From contig NW_006766939.1 in NCBI RefSeq assembly GCF_000275845.1, positions 112,762-176,761 of the forward strand: a stretch of 64,000 nt of DNA. The letters run 5' to 3'. The first letter of the stretch is position 1; each line of letters begins with the position of its first letter. The stretch is from Dichomitus squalens LYAD-421 SS1 (Eukaryota > Basidiomycota > Agaricomycetes > Polyporales > Polyporaceae). Both the position numbers and the translations under genes were made by a program. The notes under the pieces are model-generated. The model did not search any database and was not told the origin of the DNA. It saw only the letters and a list, made by a program, of their open reading frames with translations. This document shows, piece by piece, positions 1-12,082 of the stretch.

Positions 1-543
1 GGCACGCCGTCTCCCGCTCAACCGCATTGTCCACCCGCAATTTCGTATCACGCCCGCCGCATCAACATTTCCTCTCTCGCATCATCATCGCGCATCCTAT
101 CGGACGCTTATGCTTTTCCCTTCTCTCATATGGACATGGCTATTCCATGCACTCCCTATTCCTCATTGGTATCATATGAGAACCTGGCACAGGTTCTGAA
201 GGGGGAGAATGTAACGGATCGTTCATTATCTTATCTTATCTACGTAGTTAATCTACATCTTGTATCTACATCTGGATCGTCATGGTGATCGGCGCTGATC
301 CATCTGGATCCGCGCGACGTGGCGAAGGCTTCTGAGCCTTTCACCACGTCCACCATAGTATACGCCCTCTCAATCTAGAGATTGGTTCAGTGTACTTCGG
401 ACTTGTGTGAATCAGGCGACACCCGTAAACATTACAATCGTGGAATCATCGGAGGCCGTCGCTACCCATCGCCCGTCTGGGGAGACGACCAGTGCAGTGA
501 CTTCCGAGTCATGCCCGGGTCTTCCAGCTACGCAAGTCAACCT
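1..543. other. no gene recognised at window start
   Basis: No open frame in this stretch is long or protein-like enough to support a gene. It would be the 3' flank of the minus-strand F-box gene that follows. Confidence 0.5.
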
Positions 544-1782
544 CTAGCTTAGCACCATGGTTGGTGAGTAAAACTCACAGTATCTGGGCTCTTCTTCCAG
601 CGACCAGTGCTCACTTGTTTTGGAAAGGCACCCTTTGAATTCCTCCATTCCAGAGATTGTCTTCCGCATGTTCAAGCGAAGGCCACGTTCAACTGTGAGT
701 ACCACACGATGGGCGGGGTACTTGCTGAGGATCTTTTCCAATGCGCCATAAAGCTCCAGGTTTTCTGGTCTACGGCATTCGCGATATAGGTTCCCAGTGT
801 TATCCTGCCAGAGGTACGCAGTAACGGTGCTGATCTTCATTGCTACTGGACCCGCCAAGGTTTCCACAGCGCGTTTGATCCCCTCTGTAGAAGCATATAT
901 CCGCAATGTGAACGAGACCTCAAGGGTCCCGTCTGATAAATGAGGGAGTGTGGGCGATGTTTCTAGTATGTGCGATGAGATTGCAGGGATTGTGAGAAGA
1001 ATTGAAATACGAACGATGACGGTTGAGGGTTGGAAGCGAAGCGGGAGTCATCGGTGGACCTATCCCGAGCAATGATTTCGCGATCGTGTCGTTTACGCGG
1101 AGAACTATCTGTCGGAAGAGGAGTCGAAGTCACAATCGAGAGAAAACACGGAGACAACCATAACAACACTCACAGTCAACGTTCTCAGACGCAGTTGGCG
1201 AGACAGACTCTTTTACACCAATGGGCTCGCTTCGCCTCCTTGATATATGTTCAGCTGATCGCATGTGAGGTGTTCGATGCCCGGGAATGCGGCAAGGAAC
1301 TGGAGGAAAGCATTGCAAGTCGAGAATTCGACCCATTTGATAGTCAGGCTCCGAATCCCACATCCGAATCGCCTGCAGCAGAGTAGAGTGGAAGGGTGGC
1401 ATCGTATTGGACTATCATAGCTCCACAATTCTATATGACGAAGAGCAGGCAGAATGGACAGCAGATGGTATGGCGCAAAGTGGTCCCATTGAATCGACAG
1501 AGATTGCACGAAAGGCTGACGCTCGGGCTTCGCCTTGAGCACGTCGCAGAGATCAAAGAGCCGATCCCTGTTTCGGAGGCGGACTTCCGTGAATAGGACG
1601 AGGATGCTACGAGGATAGAGGTCGCGGCAGGTGAGAGCGAAGGCAAGCAGTGTGATCGTGTGATCGGAGCAGCGGTCGATGACGCCCTTGATGACCTCCA
1701 CTGGGAGCGCGAGGGACTGCATGGTGGGCGGATTCGAGGGCGAGGGATGCGAGGAGTTCGGGCGGTCGTTGTTGGGAAACAT
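544..1782 (-). CDS. F-box-like protein, multi-exon, possibly damaged
   Basis: The first exon (about 1782 to 1213) begins with a short polar leader and then an F-box-like helix pattern (LPVEVIKGVIDRC, then a leucine-rich stretch with FALTCRDLYPRS). This is the usual opening of the large agaricomycete F-box/LRR family, whose members are thought to be substrate adaptors of SCF ubiquitin ligases. LRR-like segments follow (RHIELWSYDSP, IRSLTIKWVEF). A TAA at 1213-1215 interrupts the frame, but the same frame continues with an LRR-like segment (LRTLTV) up to a GTGAGT donor near 1165. A downstream frame from about 1030 to 544 carries the C-terminal part. Whether the TAA lies in an intron or is a true nonsense change cannot be settled by eye. 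The F-box family call is fairly secure; the exon model is not. Confidence 0.6.
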
Positions 1783-2643
1783 GATGCGTCGAGAGCGAGT
1801 GATGCTGGTGCGGAACGATGAGCTCGAGAGGGACTAGGCCTAGGGACGAGTAAGACAGCGTCTTTTGATCAGGCTGTGCCCATGGGGCGCAGTTTCTGAG
1901 TTTGACAGAGAAGACTTCGCATCCAAAATATGGACTCCGCACTTGACTGCATCGGTAGCAAGAAGTCACCGCGTTCAAGCACCTTCTGGTTCAAGCGTGT
2001 GTACGTCAGACAGTATCAGCGAGTACCAGCTAGTCATAGGGATGTGAATAGATAAGGGACTGTAATATGCGTGTGAACACAAATATATACAAATGACTAT
2101 AAATGGATTGTGACATCACGCGTACTGCACGTGGCAAGCGCGTCGCGTCGTCGCGCCTTAAACAGTATGTGAGTAGCCTTACATGGTCAACGTACTAACA
2201 TCCATTCGATCGTCGACTTTAGGGTCTAGTTGAGGCCCGTGAGTCCACGTGAATAGATCAAGGCATCTCATCCATACCTAACGGTATCCTAGCAATTTAG
2301 TCAAGCCAAGGTGTCGCGACCCCTAAATAGATTCAAGTTGGTCGATGTACTGACATTTGTTTCAATCTCAACTCAGTCCCATTGTCGCTCCCTAGCAACA
2401 TTCTCGAACAGCTTGATTGCCACAAGCCATAATTGACGGTCAGCTCGCATCTTGGTATCGGGGGAGACTTTGGGATATATAGTACTTACGGAGCTGAAAT
2501 TTTGACGTCGCAGTACACAGATTCTCTTCTTTCCCCTCGTACTAGACTAGCTCGCGCTATCAGGCATCTCAAGGTCCCCCTCAGTCTATCTCCACACCCC
2601 TGCCTCGTCCGTTTCGTCATCCTCACCTCAATCTATCCACCTC
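1783..2643. other. intergenic, likely 5' flank of DNA transposon
   Basis: No gene was seen. The stretch separates the F-box gene from the first exon of the Tnp2-type transposase and probably contains the left end of that element. I could not identify terminal inverted repeats by eye. Confidence 0.4.
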
Positions 2644-5600
2644 ATGGCAACGCCTGCTCGTAAACGCCACACATTGTGCGTTTGTGCGCTATGCAAATCG
2701 CTCGATCCCATCGGCCAATGGATCCCGACAACGACGGCCTTGAACCATCAGATGATGGCGCGGAGGATGGAATCTCAGGCGTATCAGCGCGGACGGGGTC
2801 GAGGAACCATGACGGGATCTCGCGCCCGCGGTGCGATGCCACGAGGCGGTCGGAGTGCTACAACATCACGAGGTGGCCGCGGTGCCCCGCCCGCCCGATC
2901 AGGTCCTGTCCCCACCAACTCTAGCATCTCGGCCAGTGTACCTATGAAGCGTGCACGAACCCCGTCCCCCCCCACCACATATGCCAGGCATGAAGCCTTG
3001 GACTCGCTTTCGACGCGTTTTGATCGGCTCGGTCCAGTCGATTTCGACTACCCGTTTGATGACCCGGTCGGCCGGGTTGACGACGAGGACTTGCGAGACA
3101 GGCAGATGGTAAGTTATTAGTCATTATATGCGTTGTTACGAACTTTTTTTCTGATCTTATTTCTATAGCCTAGTAATCCCCACAGCACCGATAGCGATGT
3201 TCCTATGGAAGACGCGCAAATGCGCCAGCTCCCTGGCTGTGTACAGGCCCTGATATGTGATGAGAGCACCCAGCTCGACAGCTCGGACGCTCAGCCTCTG
3301 GAGGATCCATTTCAGCCCGCGCGTTCCCTTGGTCTCTACGATGACCCGGATGACCTGGACGCTCTGCAGCTCCTTGCGGACGATCTATGTCCGCAACAGG
3401 TCGAAGTGGAGCGGGAGGAAGACGACATCACTTCTGTGTCTATCGGCGCTGATGCAGGTCTCTCGAACCTCTCACAGCCAACCACCGGTCCCCACGACGC
3501 CAGCCAATCTCATGCCTCAGCTGAGGAATCCGGGACTGTGACGCCTGCGATGTCTACTGGGAACAACCTTGGGCCTTGTCCTGGCATCTCCGAGCCTGTG
3601 CACCCGATGTTCGCGCGCGCGTGTGAGCTCCCTATAATCCCCCCTCCTCTGCCTGCTTCAGAGGTCTATGCCTCAGCCCATAGCTTGTGGTATGTTCGGT
3701 CAATCCTCCTCCTGGTTGTCTTCCTGCACACCCACCACCATGTCACCTTTCGTGCATGCAACATCACCCTGTCGACACTCCGGTTCATATTCCTCGCCCT
3801 TAAGCTGGTTGATAACGCCGATCCCATGCCTACAACACTTACAACGGCGCTGAAGCGGCTTGATCTCACCGACCGGTTCCACGTTCTCATCGAATGTCCG
3901 CAATGTCGACGCCTCTTCAAACCTGACCTCGTGAACCAGCACATCAAATGCCCAGAATGCGACACCCCCCTCTTCAGCCAGGGGCCGCGGAACGTGCTAT
4001 TACGTCTCATCGGACGTCCTCCCCCTACACCCATTCCAAAGGCCGTGACGCCTTTTCGACTGCTCTCTTCCGCCCTCGTGCACCTATTGCGTCAGCCGGG
4101 CATCGAGCGGGAACTGGATGCGTGGCGCTACAAACCTCCCCCCCCTCCTGGCGTATTTCGCTCCATCCAGGATGGTCGTCGGTGGAAATCTCTCAAGGGG
4201 GCTGATGGCCAGCCATTCTTCGGGCCTCAAGGAGGACATGAGTTGCGCATAGCAGTAATTCTCCACATCGATTGGTGAGTTCGTTTCCAGAGTGATCGAG
4301 ATCGCGGATGCTCAGCATGGTTATCGTCTCGACATGATTGTGATCACTTCTTCAACAGGTTTTCGGCATCTTCGAGCGCTTTCAGTGCGTCGTACTCATC
4401 AGGCGCCATATCGTTCTCCATTCCCAACCTGCCGCCGGTGCTACGGTGCGTGGATCTTTGAGTACATCGCTCGTGATATACTCTAACAGTGACGACAGGT
4501 ATCGTGTGGAGAACCTCATTCTGAGCGCGATGACTGATGGTCCCAAGGAGCCTGACGCGGAGGAATTACAGCATTGGCTCGAGCTGGTCGTCGATGACCT
4601 GCTCGTGCTCTTCTACCTAGGCATATTTGCCCCGACTGAGTCACGCAAGGAGGGTATGTCAAGGTGTGCACGCAAAACTAGACACCTTTCGCTGAAACCA
4701 TTTTGTAGGCCGACGCATGCGGGTTGCACTCGTCTGCACGTGTGCTGATCATCCCGCCATGTGCAAGGCAGGTGGCTTTGCGGACAAGAGCCACACGAAG
4801 GCGCCATGCACTCAGGGACTCGTTGACACGAAAAATATGTATTCTGATGAATGTCTAAATGGAGGTATGTTTGTGTTCGCAGTTTGAGAGAGTCATTCCT
4901 TGTGTTGGTCTCATAGCAGTCAGCGGGGCTGCCTTCCTGCCGCGCCGTGCCTCCACCTCCATCTCCGCTCCTAGCTTCTCACTTGCCTCTCAGTCTGCTT
5001 CAACTATCTTGAGCACTAGGTACATCTGCATCGACCCCAGCTAACTCATATTTTGCTAGGATGTCCACCTAGAAGTGCGGAAGTGCACGTTGCTCGGGCA
5101 CGAGCATGGCAGTCGCTTGAAGACAAGAAAGAGCGCGACGAATACTTCAAGCAGCATGGGTCGCGTTGGTCTGAACTCATGAGACTGCCGTACTACGACT
5201 GTGTTGCTATGACGGTCATAGACCCGATGCACAACCTGTTACTGGGCAAGACGGGTTTGCTTTGATCATATGTATGTGGTCTTGCTAACGAAACGACATA
5301 CAGGTGTTGTAAAAAATCAGTGGTACTCACGCTGGATCAAGAGCGGCACATTGCGTGCTGATACCAAGGCAGGCACCAAGCGCGAACTGTCTGTGTTGCA
5401 TCGATTTTTTGATACGGTGAGCAAGCTTGTCTGTCAAAATGTCGGAGTCAGTGATGCTTCCATTCCTTAGTTCGAGGCTCCCGAGTGGGCGGGTCGCCTT
5501 CCTCTGCGCGTGGGCGAGCCCGCTGGCGGCTCTCTCACTGCAGACGAGTATAAGTTGTTGATTGTTTGCCCAGGCATGATAATTGTAAGTCGTGATGTTA

Positions 5601-7439
5601 ACGGACGTACCCTGGTTTCGAATGCGAAAATGAACGCAGTGGAGTTCTCGCTCGCTTTCGTGATGGTTTCCTTGCTGACTACTATGATGCGTAGCTGCCA
5701 TTGATCTGGGATCAGTGCATACAAGAAGCTGTGAAGGACTACGAAGCGGCATGCAAGAAGTATGACGTGACATTGCGCAAACACAAGGATGCCGCCGCAA
5801 AGCACGAAGCCAGTTTGCAAGCCCTTCGCACCCAGGTGGCATCCCCCAACCTCGATCCGAGGGAGCGCACCAAAGTGGACAAGAAGATTAAAGAACTGAC
5901 CGCCAAGGCTCCGAATCCGCCGCTTGAACCGGCCCCGCGCATGCAGGAGGCCGAGGTCCCGCTTATGTTGTCTCTCGGGGGAGCACTTAAGCTTCTCTTA
6001 GCGAGCCCAACATCGGCGTCGGATCGTCAGCGTGGGGCACATCTCCTCTTCTCGTACCTGCAACAATACAAGCGTGTATGTATATGACGATGTGCATGCG
6101 GTCGCAAATGTGTTGATGTCTACTCTCTCTTGGTTTTTTTGGTCGTGCTTTCACTCCGACTTCTTAATCCTCCCATGCAACGTCATCGCTAATCGTCTTC
6201 ACAGATATATGGGCTGCAGGCAATGGTCCCAAACCATCACTTTGCGACGCACATTCCATCACAGCTCGAAGAATACGGCACAGTGTATGAAATATGGGCT
6301 TTCCTTGCAGAGCGCCTCAACAAAACCCTCAAGAGTACCAACCAGAACAACCGACGTGGTGGCCAGCAAGAGGTCACCATGATGCGCGAATTTGATCGGC
6401 ATATGCAAGTCCGGGCTATCGTACTAACCTTTTTGTTCCCCGTGCAGATGGGCTATTGATGTAACGCGTCTTTCACAGGTCGAACATGTATCGACGCTGT
6501 CGCCGGATGGTACCAATGAGGTGGACGTATCGCGTTCAATAGCCCAACGATTCCTCCATGAGTCGCGTGAGGCTCGCGGAACCGTTGAGGCTATAGGAGC
6601 CGGGCAAGCTCACGAGACCGCAGTTCAACATGACGGTATTTTTCCTTTTCTTCCAACACTTAACACTCATCAATGCTGCTCATAGTTTTTTGCCTCACGG
6701 CGATCGGACTTGGTGTGCGCTCAGCCCGAGCCGTCCAAGTCGACATGCCACTTTGTGATGCCATCCTTAGGTGGTACACGCAAAATCGAGCCGGCGCTCC
6801 TGAACATCATTTATACCATGCGTACGATTGCAATGCTCCCCCCGGTGCAACATTTCTTGACCCCACAGCGCACACACTGAGCTACATTATCCTCGATGGC
6901 CGGCGCATCACTCCGAGGACGTCTTCAGGTATAGTCAAGGTGTCGCTGCCACAGCACCCTTACTTGGCAGGCGACGTGGCGCGCCTACTGATTCATCAGC
7001 AACCGGGCCATTCCTCCCCAGCTGTATTTGCTGAGGTGTTGTGGCTCGTTCCTCAAGACATTGAGCAAGTTGCAAACAACCCCTGGCGAGATTAGTATGT
7101 TTTTTGTTACCTATCAGATCCCCGGCGATGAGACTCATCTTTGGCACTTATCAATGAGTCCAGAACTCGATGTCCGGTGCTGGAAGTATCGTGAGCATAT
7201 GCCGAGTGGTGGTCCTACAGGACTTCCACCGTTGATCCCTGTGACTGCCATTCGATGCCAGCTTGCCCGAGGTGTTTATGACCTCAAGTCGCCACGTCTA
7301 TGGCTCACAACCTCGCTCAGAGGTGTACGTAACATCACATCTCAGGTCGCTCATCACTTGGTGTGCTAACTTCCCTCAGGACGCTGTCTCAATGGAGACG
7401 TTGGCAGACCTAGGGGCCGGCGAGGCCGGGCTATTGTGA
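2644..7439 (+). CDS. Tnp2 family transposase (CACTA-like), multi-exon
   Basis: The start at 2644 opens a Lys/Arg-rich leader with a CxxC pair (CVCALC) and an RGG-rich low-complexity tract. The exon 3205-4278 carries an acidic stretch, then a CPQC...CPEC zinc-binding pair and the LxxxPGIExxLDxW...PPPGVFRSIQDG segment that is characteristic of basidiomycete Tnp2-type transposases. Later exons carry RYRVENLILSAMT and a HPAMCKAGGF segment near 4755-4785. The conserved IDPMHNLLLG block follows near 5220, and the HHFATHIPSQLEEYG / RLNKTLKS / RGGQQE blocks near 6240-6370. The last plausible codon before a TGA is at 7437-7439. The core catalytic domain is spread over many exons. I see no certain inactivating change, but I could not resolve every splice. 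It would cut and paste the surrounding element. Confidence 0.75.
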
Positions 7440-7709
7440 GGCCGGGTACGTCGTCCAGCATCAAGATATGCCTATATTGTGTGCTCACTGTTCGTTCAGG
7501 GATTACTGTTACCCAATCATCTGTACTTGTACTATTCTCGTGATTTTCTTTCTCTGTGAGACGGTCAATGTGCCCCCAGCGAAGCCCTTACAAGAGTTGC
7601 ACTTCCAGATACCAACAGCCTGACATTTTACTGAGCGAGAACAGGATTGGTGATACAATACATGCGCTCTATCATTCTACTTCGCGGTCCGACAAGAAAC
7701 CTCCGTCGT

Positions 7710-9986
7710 TCACGTTGCCGAGGGGTCACCAGTGCCGTCATCCGTTGGTGTGGTGTTCTCTCCAAACCCAGGCGGATCGGGGTGCTTCATCCAGTCGCCT
7801 AGAAACCTGCTGTCAGTCTCCTTCATCCTCTCGTACCATTCTATGTTGACCCCAAAGTTGAAAGGCGCGTAACCGGGGATCTTGTCACTAGAACGTCCGG
7901 TGTCGCGTACACGTTCGACCATCATCCGGAGCGACTTGGGATGCAGGGAGCTGTTATGGATCTCCGCCAGTTCGCGGTGTATTTTTGTCAACTACAAAAC
8001 ATTTGTGAGCGCATAATCTACATATGTCTTGAAAGACAAGCACATACCTCATTGGATCGCCAGTTTGGTCTAATCACCTCAAAAAAGCTCAACTTTGCCA
8101 GCTGCGAATCAGATTTCCCCGTTATCCCGGCCTTCTCAGCCATCTGACGTCGCCATTCCGTAACAGCGTCTTCGTTGCTATCGTCCTCAGGCCCGCTCGC
8201 TTCATCAGACATCAAGTCCGCCGTAACGAGGTGTCCTGGGTCAACACCATGTAATTCCAGGTACCTCGGAGCGACGCTGTAAAGATTGTCGCTTTTCTGA
8301 TGATGTTTATGTAGTGCAGTTAACGAATCATTTACAAGCCAACAGTACGTACCTTATTGCGCCGATTTTGCCATCGTGATGCTCGCTCATTTTTTTTGCG
8401 CTGGCGTGCCTTTTCTTGATCGACCTGGCTGTTGTACGCCGCTCGGAATCCCCGGAAGCTGGTCTTCGCGCATTCACGCAGTAGGGAATACGTCAGTTTG
8501 ACGTTCGGGGCATTCATCCATGTCGCATGGATGACGGAGTGGTTCTGGTGAGCCGCCGATTAAAGTTTGAAAGCGCATCATCAAGTCACAAAAATGGGTC
8601 AGTGCTCTCGCACAACTAGCGCACGATTTTATACTGATCACTTACCTTCAACTGTTGCATGGAGACCTCAGCAACCCGGACGAGTAGGTCAGGGTTGACA
8701 GACTCATCAACCCGCGCCTCAAAATTCACTGCCATCCCCGGCATCTGTTGCCCCCACTTGGGCCATTTATCGTGCTTGCTAACACCCGTAACCAGGCGGA
8801 ATTGCTGTCCTACGATATTCTGCAATGTCGCGCGAAGGTGAGCACATGTCACTCGCTAACTTCCGTGTATTATTTCCTAGAATAACTCGCTTGGACGCGC
8901 ACACGCGTCTGCTCCGGCCTCCCTCATGGCGATCACCTGGTTCTCTCGCACGCGTTCCAAGGAAGGTCTGCAGACGTCTATGCCCTGACGGACCACGTCG
9001 AGGCGACACTTCACATGCGGCGGGGCAGATTTGTGCCAGCAGGGATGTGTACACTCGTCGCGCTCCTAGCGGAGTATCTGGACGTGAGGGGAACAAGTGG
9101 AGGACGCATACAGTGGCCGTCTTGCCCACGAGACGGTGCAAACAAAGGGAACACAGTTTGTATGATGAGGCAGGAATCTACTTACTAACACAATTCGCCG
9201 TGCCTGTCGCTGCACGAGATCTAGGTCTTCATGTCTGGTCTTCAACAAACTGAGTGGATCGGATTCATCCTTCACGGCTAAGGGGTCTGGCGCGTATGGC
9301 GCGTCGTCCACTTTGTTGTTCTCCGTTGCAACATTCCGGCCAGGGTTACGATGCGCAAGGCCGCCGCGCGCCGCATAGAGGGGGTTTCGGTGACCGCGTG
9401 CAAGGGCAATGGGCGCCGAGTGGACAGGTGAGGATGTTTCTAACTCAGTATCCTCTTCTAGAAGCTGAGGATCGATGGTCGGGCTGCTTGATGCATGTTC
9501 CGGTTGTCCAGTCTCCGATAGACGGTGACGGTGTCCATCGGAACTGCACTTCAGTTGAGTATATGCGTACTAATAATATCTTAAAAAATCCTCGCCACTC
9601 ACAGAGACATATCTAACATTAATGAGGTATTGCGACGCTCGCGCGCTCCCCTCTGGGTGGTATGCAGGCTGTGGACACAACATTAGTAGGTGGTGATCAC
9701 CTATATGCATCGCATATATTCATATGGCTCACCGTACGCTCCCTCTGTGAGATTCCCCCCCTTCCCTGGGCCCTTCTCCATCAACGCGCGCCACAGAGAA
9801 TGGCTGCCCTTGCGGCGGAGGCATGCCCGTCTGGATTGTGGTCGGGGTCCCATGGTGAGCGCTAGTACCCACCCTGCCGGCCTCGCTAATATTCCTCTGC
9901 AATAGTGCTTGCTTGAGATAGTCGGGTATTTGGTCCCAGGTCTCCCGAATATTCGGGTCGCTGATATATTCGGGGCAGACGTCCAT
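7710..9986 (-). CDS. uncharacterised companion gene of the DNA transposon
   Basis: This is a chain of minus-strand exon-like frames: 9986-9729, 9311 to about 9190, about 9060-8880, 8852-8616, 8517-8332, 8215-8018 and 7991-7710. The sequence is protein-like: a DPNIRETWDQIPDYLKQALL helix at the start, a THPCWHKSAPPHVKC Cys/His segment near 9040, a Lys/Arg-rich helix (EKARQRKKNERASRWQNRRN) near 8400, and a Trp/Pro-rich C-terminus. I do not recognise a named domain. Its position, convergent with the Tnp2 transposase and with no other gene between them, suggests it is the second protein of the element, perhaps DNA-binding like plant TnpA. That role is inference. Confidence 0.45.
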
Positions 9987-10879
9987 TATTGGTGAGGCAG
10001 GCGGGAGCGGTGGGCGGGAGCAGTGGGCGGGCGCAATACCAGCACGGGCGGCTAGTACGCGCCGCGATTCGGTGGCGTGAGCGTGTTCTTTGCTCCTGTT
10101 TGTACCCGATATATATAGCCTATAATAGAATCAACCTGGTTTGTTATTCATAGTAGACTGCCTTAGTAGCTTGCATGTGTACTAGGCAATACTACATGAT
10201 ATATAGCAAGCTTCTTGCATATTCGACTCGCTCATGTGTTTCAGTCTCGAACAGGGGAGGAATACGACCCTTCGAATAGTCCATCTATTCGAACCTCGAA
10301 CAGTGGACGTGTACGACCCCTCAAATATGCCCTGCGTTTCAACTTGGACTCGGACGTCTATTGATACTTCGATTACGTGATTTGTTTCAATACCAAATTT
10401 GGTTCGATAAACCATCTACTCACAGCTGTTCTCAGTTGCTACAAGTTCTAATGGCCCACTAGTTAGTCCTCCGACCACACTCCGATTACACACCTATTTA
10501 CCGTTGCTCACCTTCGAACCAGCAGGCCCTTAAACGCGGTGAGTACTCGTCATCGCCGCAATCATCTCCTAGGAATCTCACTACATACATCATTGCAGAC
10601 ATTGTGGACCGCCTCGACACTTCTCGGTACAGCAACGCCGCGAAATCGCAACTGCAGCAACGTTGGATGCGCAGAACATGCACAAACCAGGTGGTGAATG
10701 CTGAACAATACAGTATATGGTCATTTTGTGCCAAAGTACACGGGATACGGATCTCGACCATCGTCACGACCTATATCTCACCACATCGCAGACACCCAAC
10801 CAGGAAAGCACGCAAACGCCCCCCACGACATGGTGAAATCGTGATGCGGAACGAGAAACCAAAAGCGAGCGCATCCGCT
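9987..10879. other. intergenic with imperfect direct repeats
   Basis: There is no supported gene. The part at 10230-10340 contains two similar blocks (TCGAACAG...ACGACCC followed by TC-AATA) about 70 nt apart. Plus-strand frames around 10600-11098 look like shadows of the minus-strand gene downstream. Confidence 0.4.
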
Positions 10880-12033
10880 TCACGGCATCCAAGGCACCGA
10901 GTGTGCTATGCGATGCACGCTGCGCCCATGGTCGCCCCCATACCGCACAGGAACCACGCGTCCTCCGCGATGTGCAAGTACTGCCTCCCAGACCTGAATG
11001 CGATACGGGGACGGGGTGGGAGACGCCTTCTCTCGCCGGAGCCACGGTTGATGTCGGCGAACGCGGGGTGGATCATCGCGATCTTGTCCTGGACGTAGCC
11101 GAGGAAGGCAAACCCTGATTGTCTCGTCGTGGACATCATTTGATCTGCATGCAATGATAGCATAGATGCGAATTAGCTCGTAGGGTAAAGGACGTGCAGT
11201 GTACGTAGACGACAGGGGGTGCGTAGCGAGTACGACCACCCATGAACGCTGCCCGTCGGCGGCGGTGTGTCACGAGTAGCCTGGCTAAGTCGACATCCTT
11301 GACGCGCAGAGATTTCGGCTTTGCGATAGATCTCGAGGGTGCGCGCGTCCAGGAGGACCTGGAGACGGAACGTGTGTTTTCCTGTGTACGAGAACCACTC
11401 CATCAGCGACCGACCTTCGACTTGAAACACAAAAGTCCAGACACCGAGCTGAGTTCGACATCCGACTCTGCAAGAACGAGACCAACGGGTGGTTCGAGCA
11501 AACAACCGTGCAGCACGGAAAGTTCGGGGGAGGGAAGACAGTCGGGCGGAAGAAGGCGAGAACGAGAGCGTACCTGTTGTGCCTCCTCCAATTAACCGCC
11601 CGTGCGCTATCGCCGCAATCTCCCCGTGCGCCACGCCATTCGCGTCCGCTGCCCTGAACGCCCCGCCATATTCGCTGTCGGGCTTCGGTGCTGGGAACGG
11701 CCCCCCGACTTCGCGACAGCAGAGCTCCCCAAGCGCACGGAAGCCGGCCAATCGGGCGTCATCTGCGGACAAGGCGCTGGGGCTGCCGTCGCGGTTGAGG
11801 GTGTGGATGTCGCGCGAGGTCGCGTACGGGTTCAGGTGGGTGGGTGCGCCGGGAATAGTGGGCGTCGCGACGGGCTGGACACGCGCGGGTGCTGGACGCG
11901 GCAGGACGTCGATCGTTGAAGGCGATATGGCGCTGGCTGTTCGCCGAGGGGGGGAAGGCGCGTTTGGCAAGACATGGGATTGCATCCCAACCAGGCGGAG
12001 GGTAGACAAAGCAATGCTTCCTAGCCAAAGCAA
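10880..12033 (-). CDS. hypothetical protein, multi-exon
   Basis: A long minus-strand frame (12033-11173) starts with a Pro/Ala/Ser-rich N-terminal half. Its C-terminal half (LGVWTFVFQVEGRSLMEWFS, then FRLQVLLDARTLEIYRKAEIS) reads like a folded domain. A further exon-like frame at about 11163-10880 (GFAFLGYVQDKIAMIHPAF) may be the last exon. An intron probably lies between about 11580 and 11450, ending at an ACTCAG acceptor. No family is recognised. The N-terminal end runs into the 19-bp tandem repeat at 12007-12082, so the start codon is uncertain; the true start may be downstream of the repeat. Confidence 0.4.
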
Positions 12034-12082
12034 TGCTTCCTAGCCAAAGCAATGCTTCCTAGCTAAAGCAATGCTTCCTAGC
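12007..12082. repeat. tandem repeat, four copies of a 19-bp unit
   Basis: Four head-to-tail copies of CAAAGCAATGCTTCCTAGC are present (12007-12025, 12026-12044, 12045-12063, 12064-12082). The first three are identical and the fourth has T instead of C at its first base. The unit contains the near-palindrome AAGCAATGCTT. It sits at the 5' edge of the minus-strand hypothetical gene. Confidence 0.95.

Larger units (their letters stand above)
2644..9986. mobile_element. Tnp2/CACTA-type DNA transposon with two convergent genes
   Basis: The segment holds a plus-strand Tnp2-family transposase gene (2644-7439) and a minus-strand multi-exon companion gene (9986-7710) whose 3' ends face each other about 270 nt apart. 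A transposase plus an accessory protein is the typical content of CACTA/EnSpm elements. The limits given are the coding limits only. Terminal inverted repeats and a 3-bp target duplication were not found. AT-rich flanking DNA at 10200-10340 has imperfect direct repeats (a TCGAACAG...ACGACCC block seen twice) that could be subterminal repeats of the right end. Confidence 0.6.

Noticed and set aside
11489..12043. Long plus-strand open frame
   Set aside because: It is antisense to a more protein-like minus-strand frame and shows no domain; it arises from high GC content.
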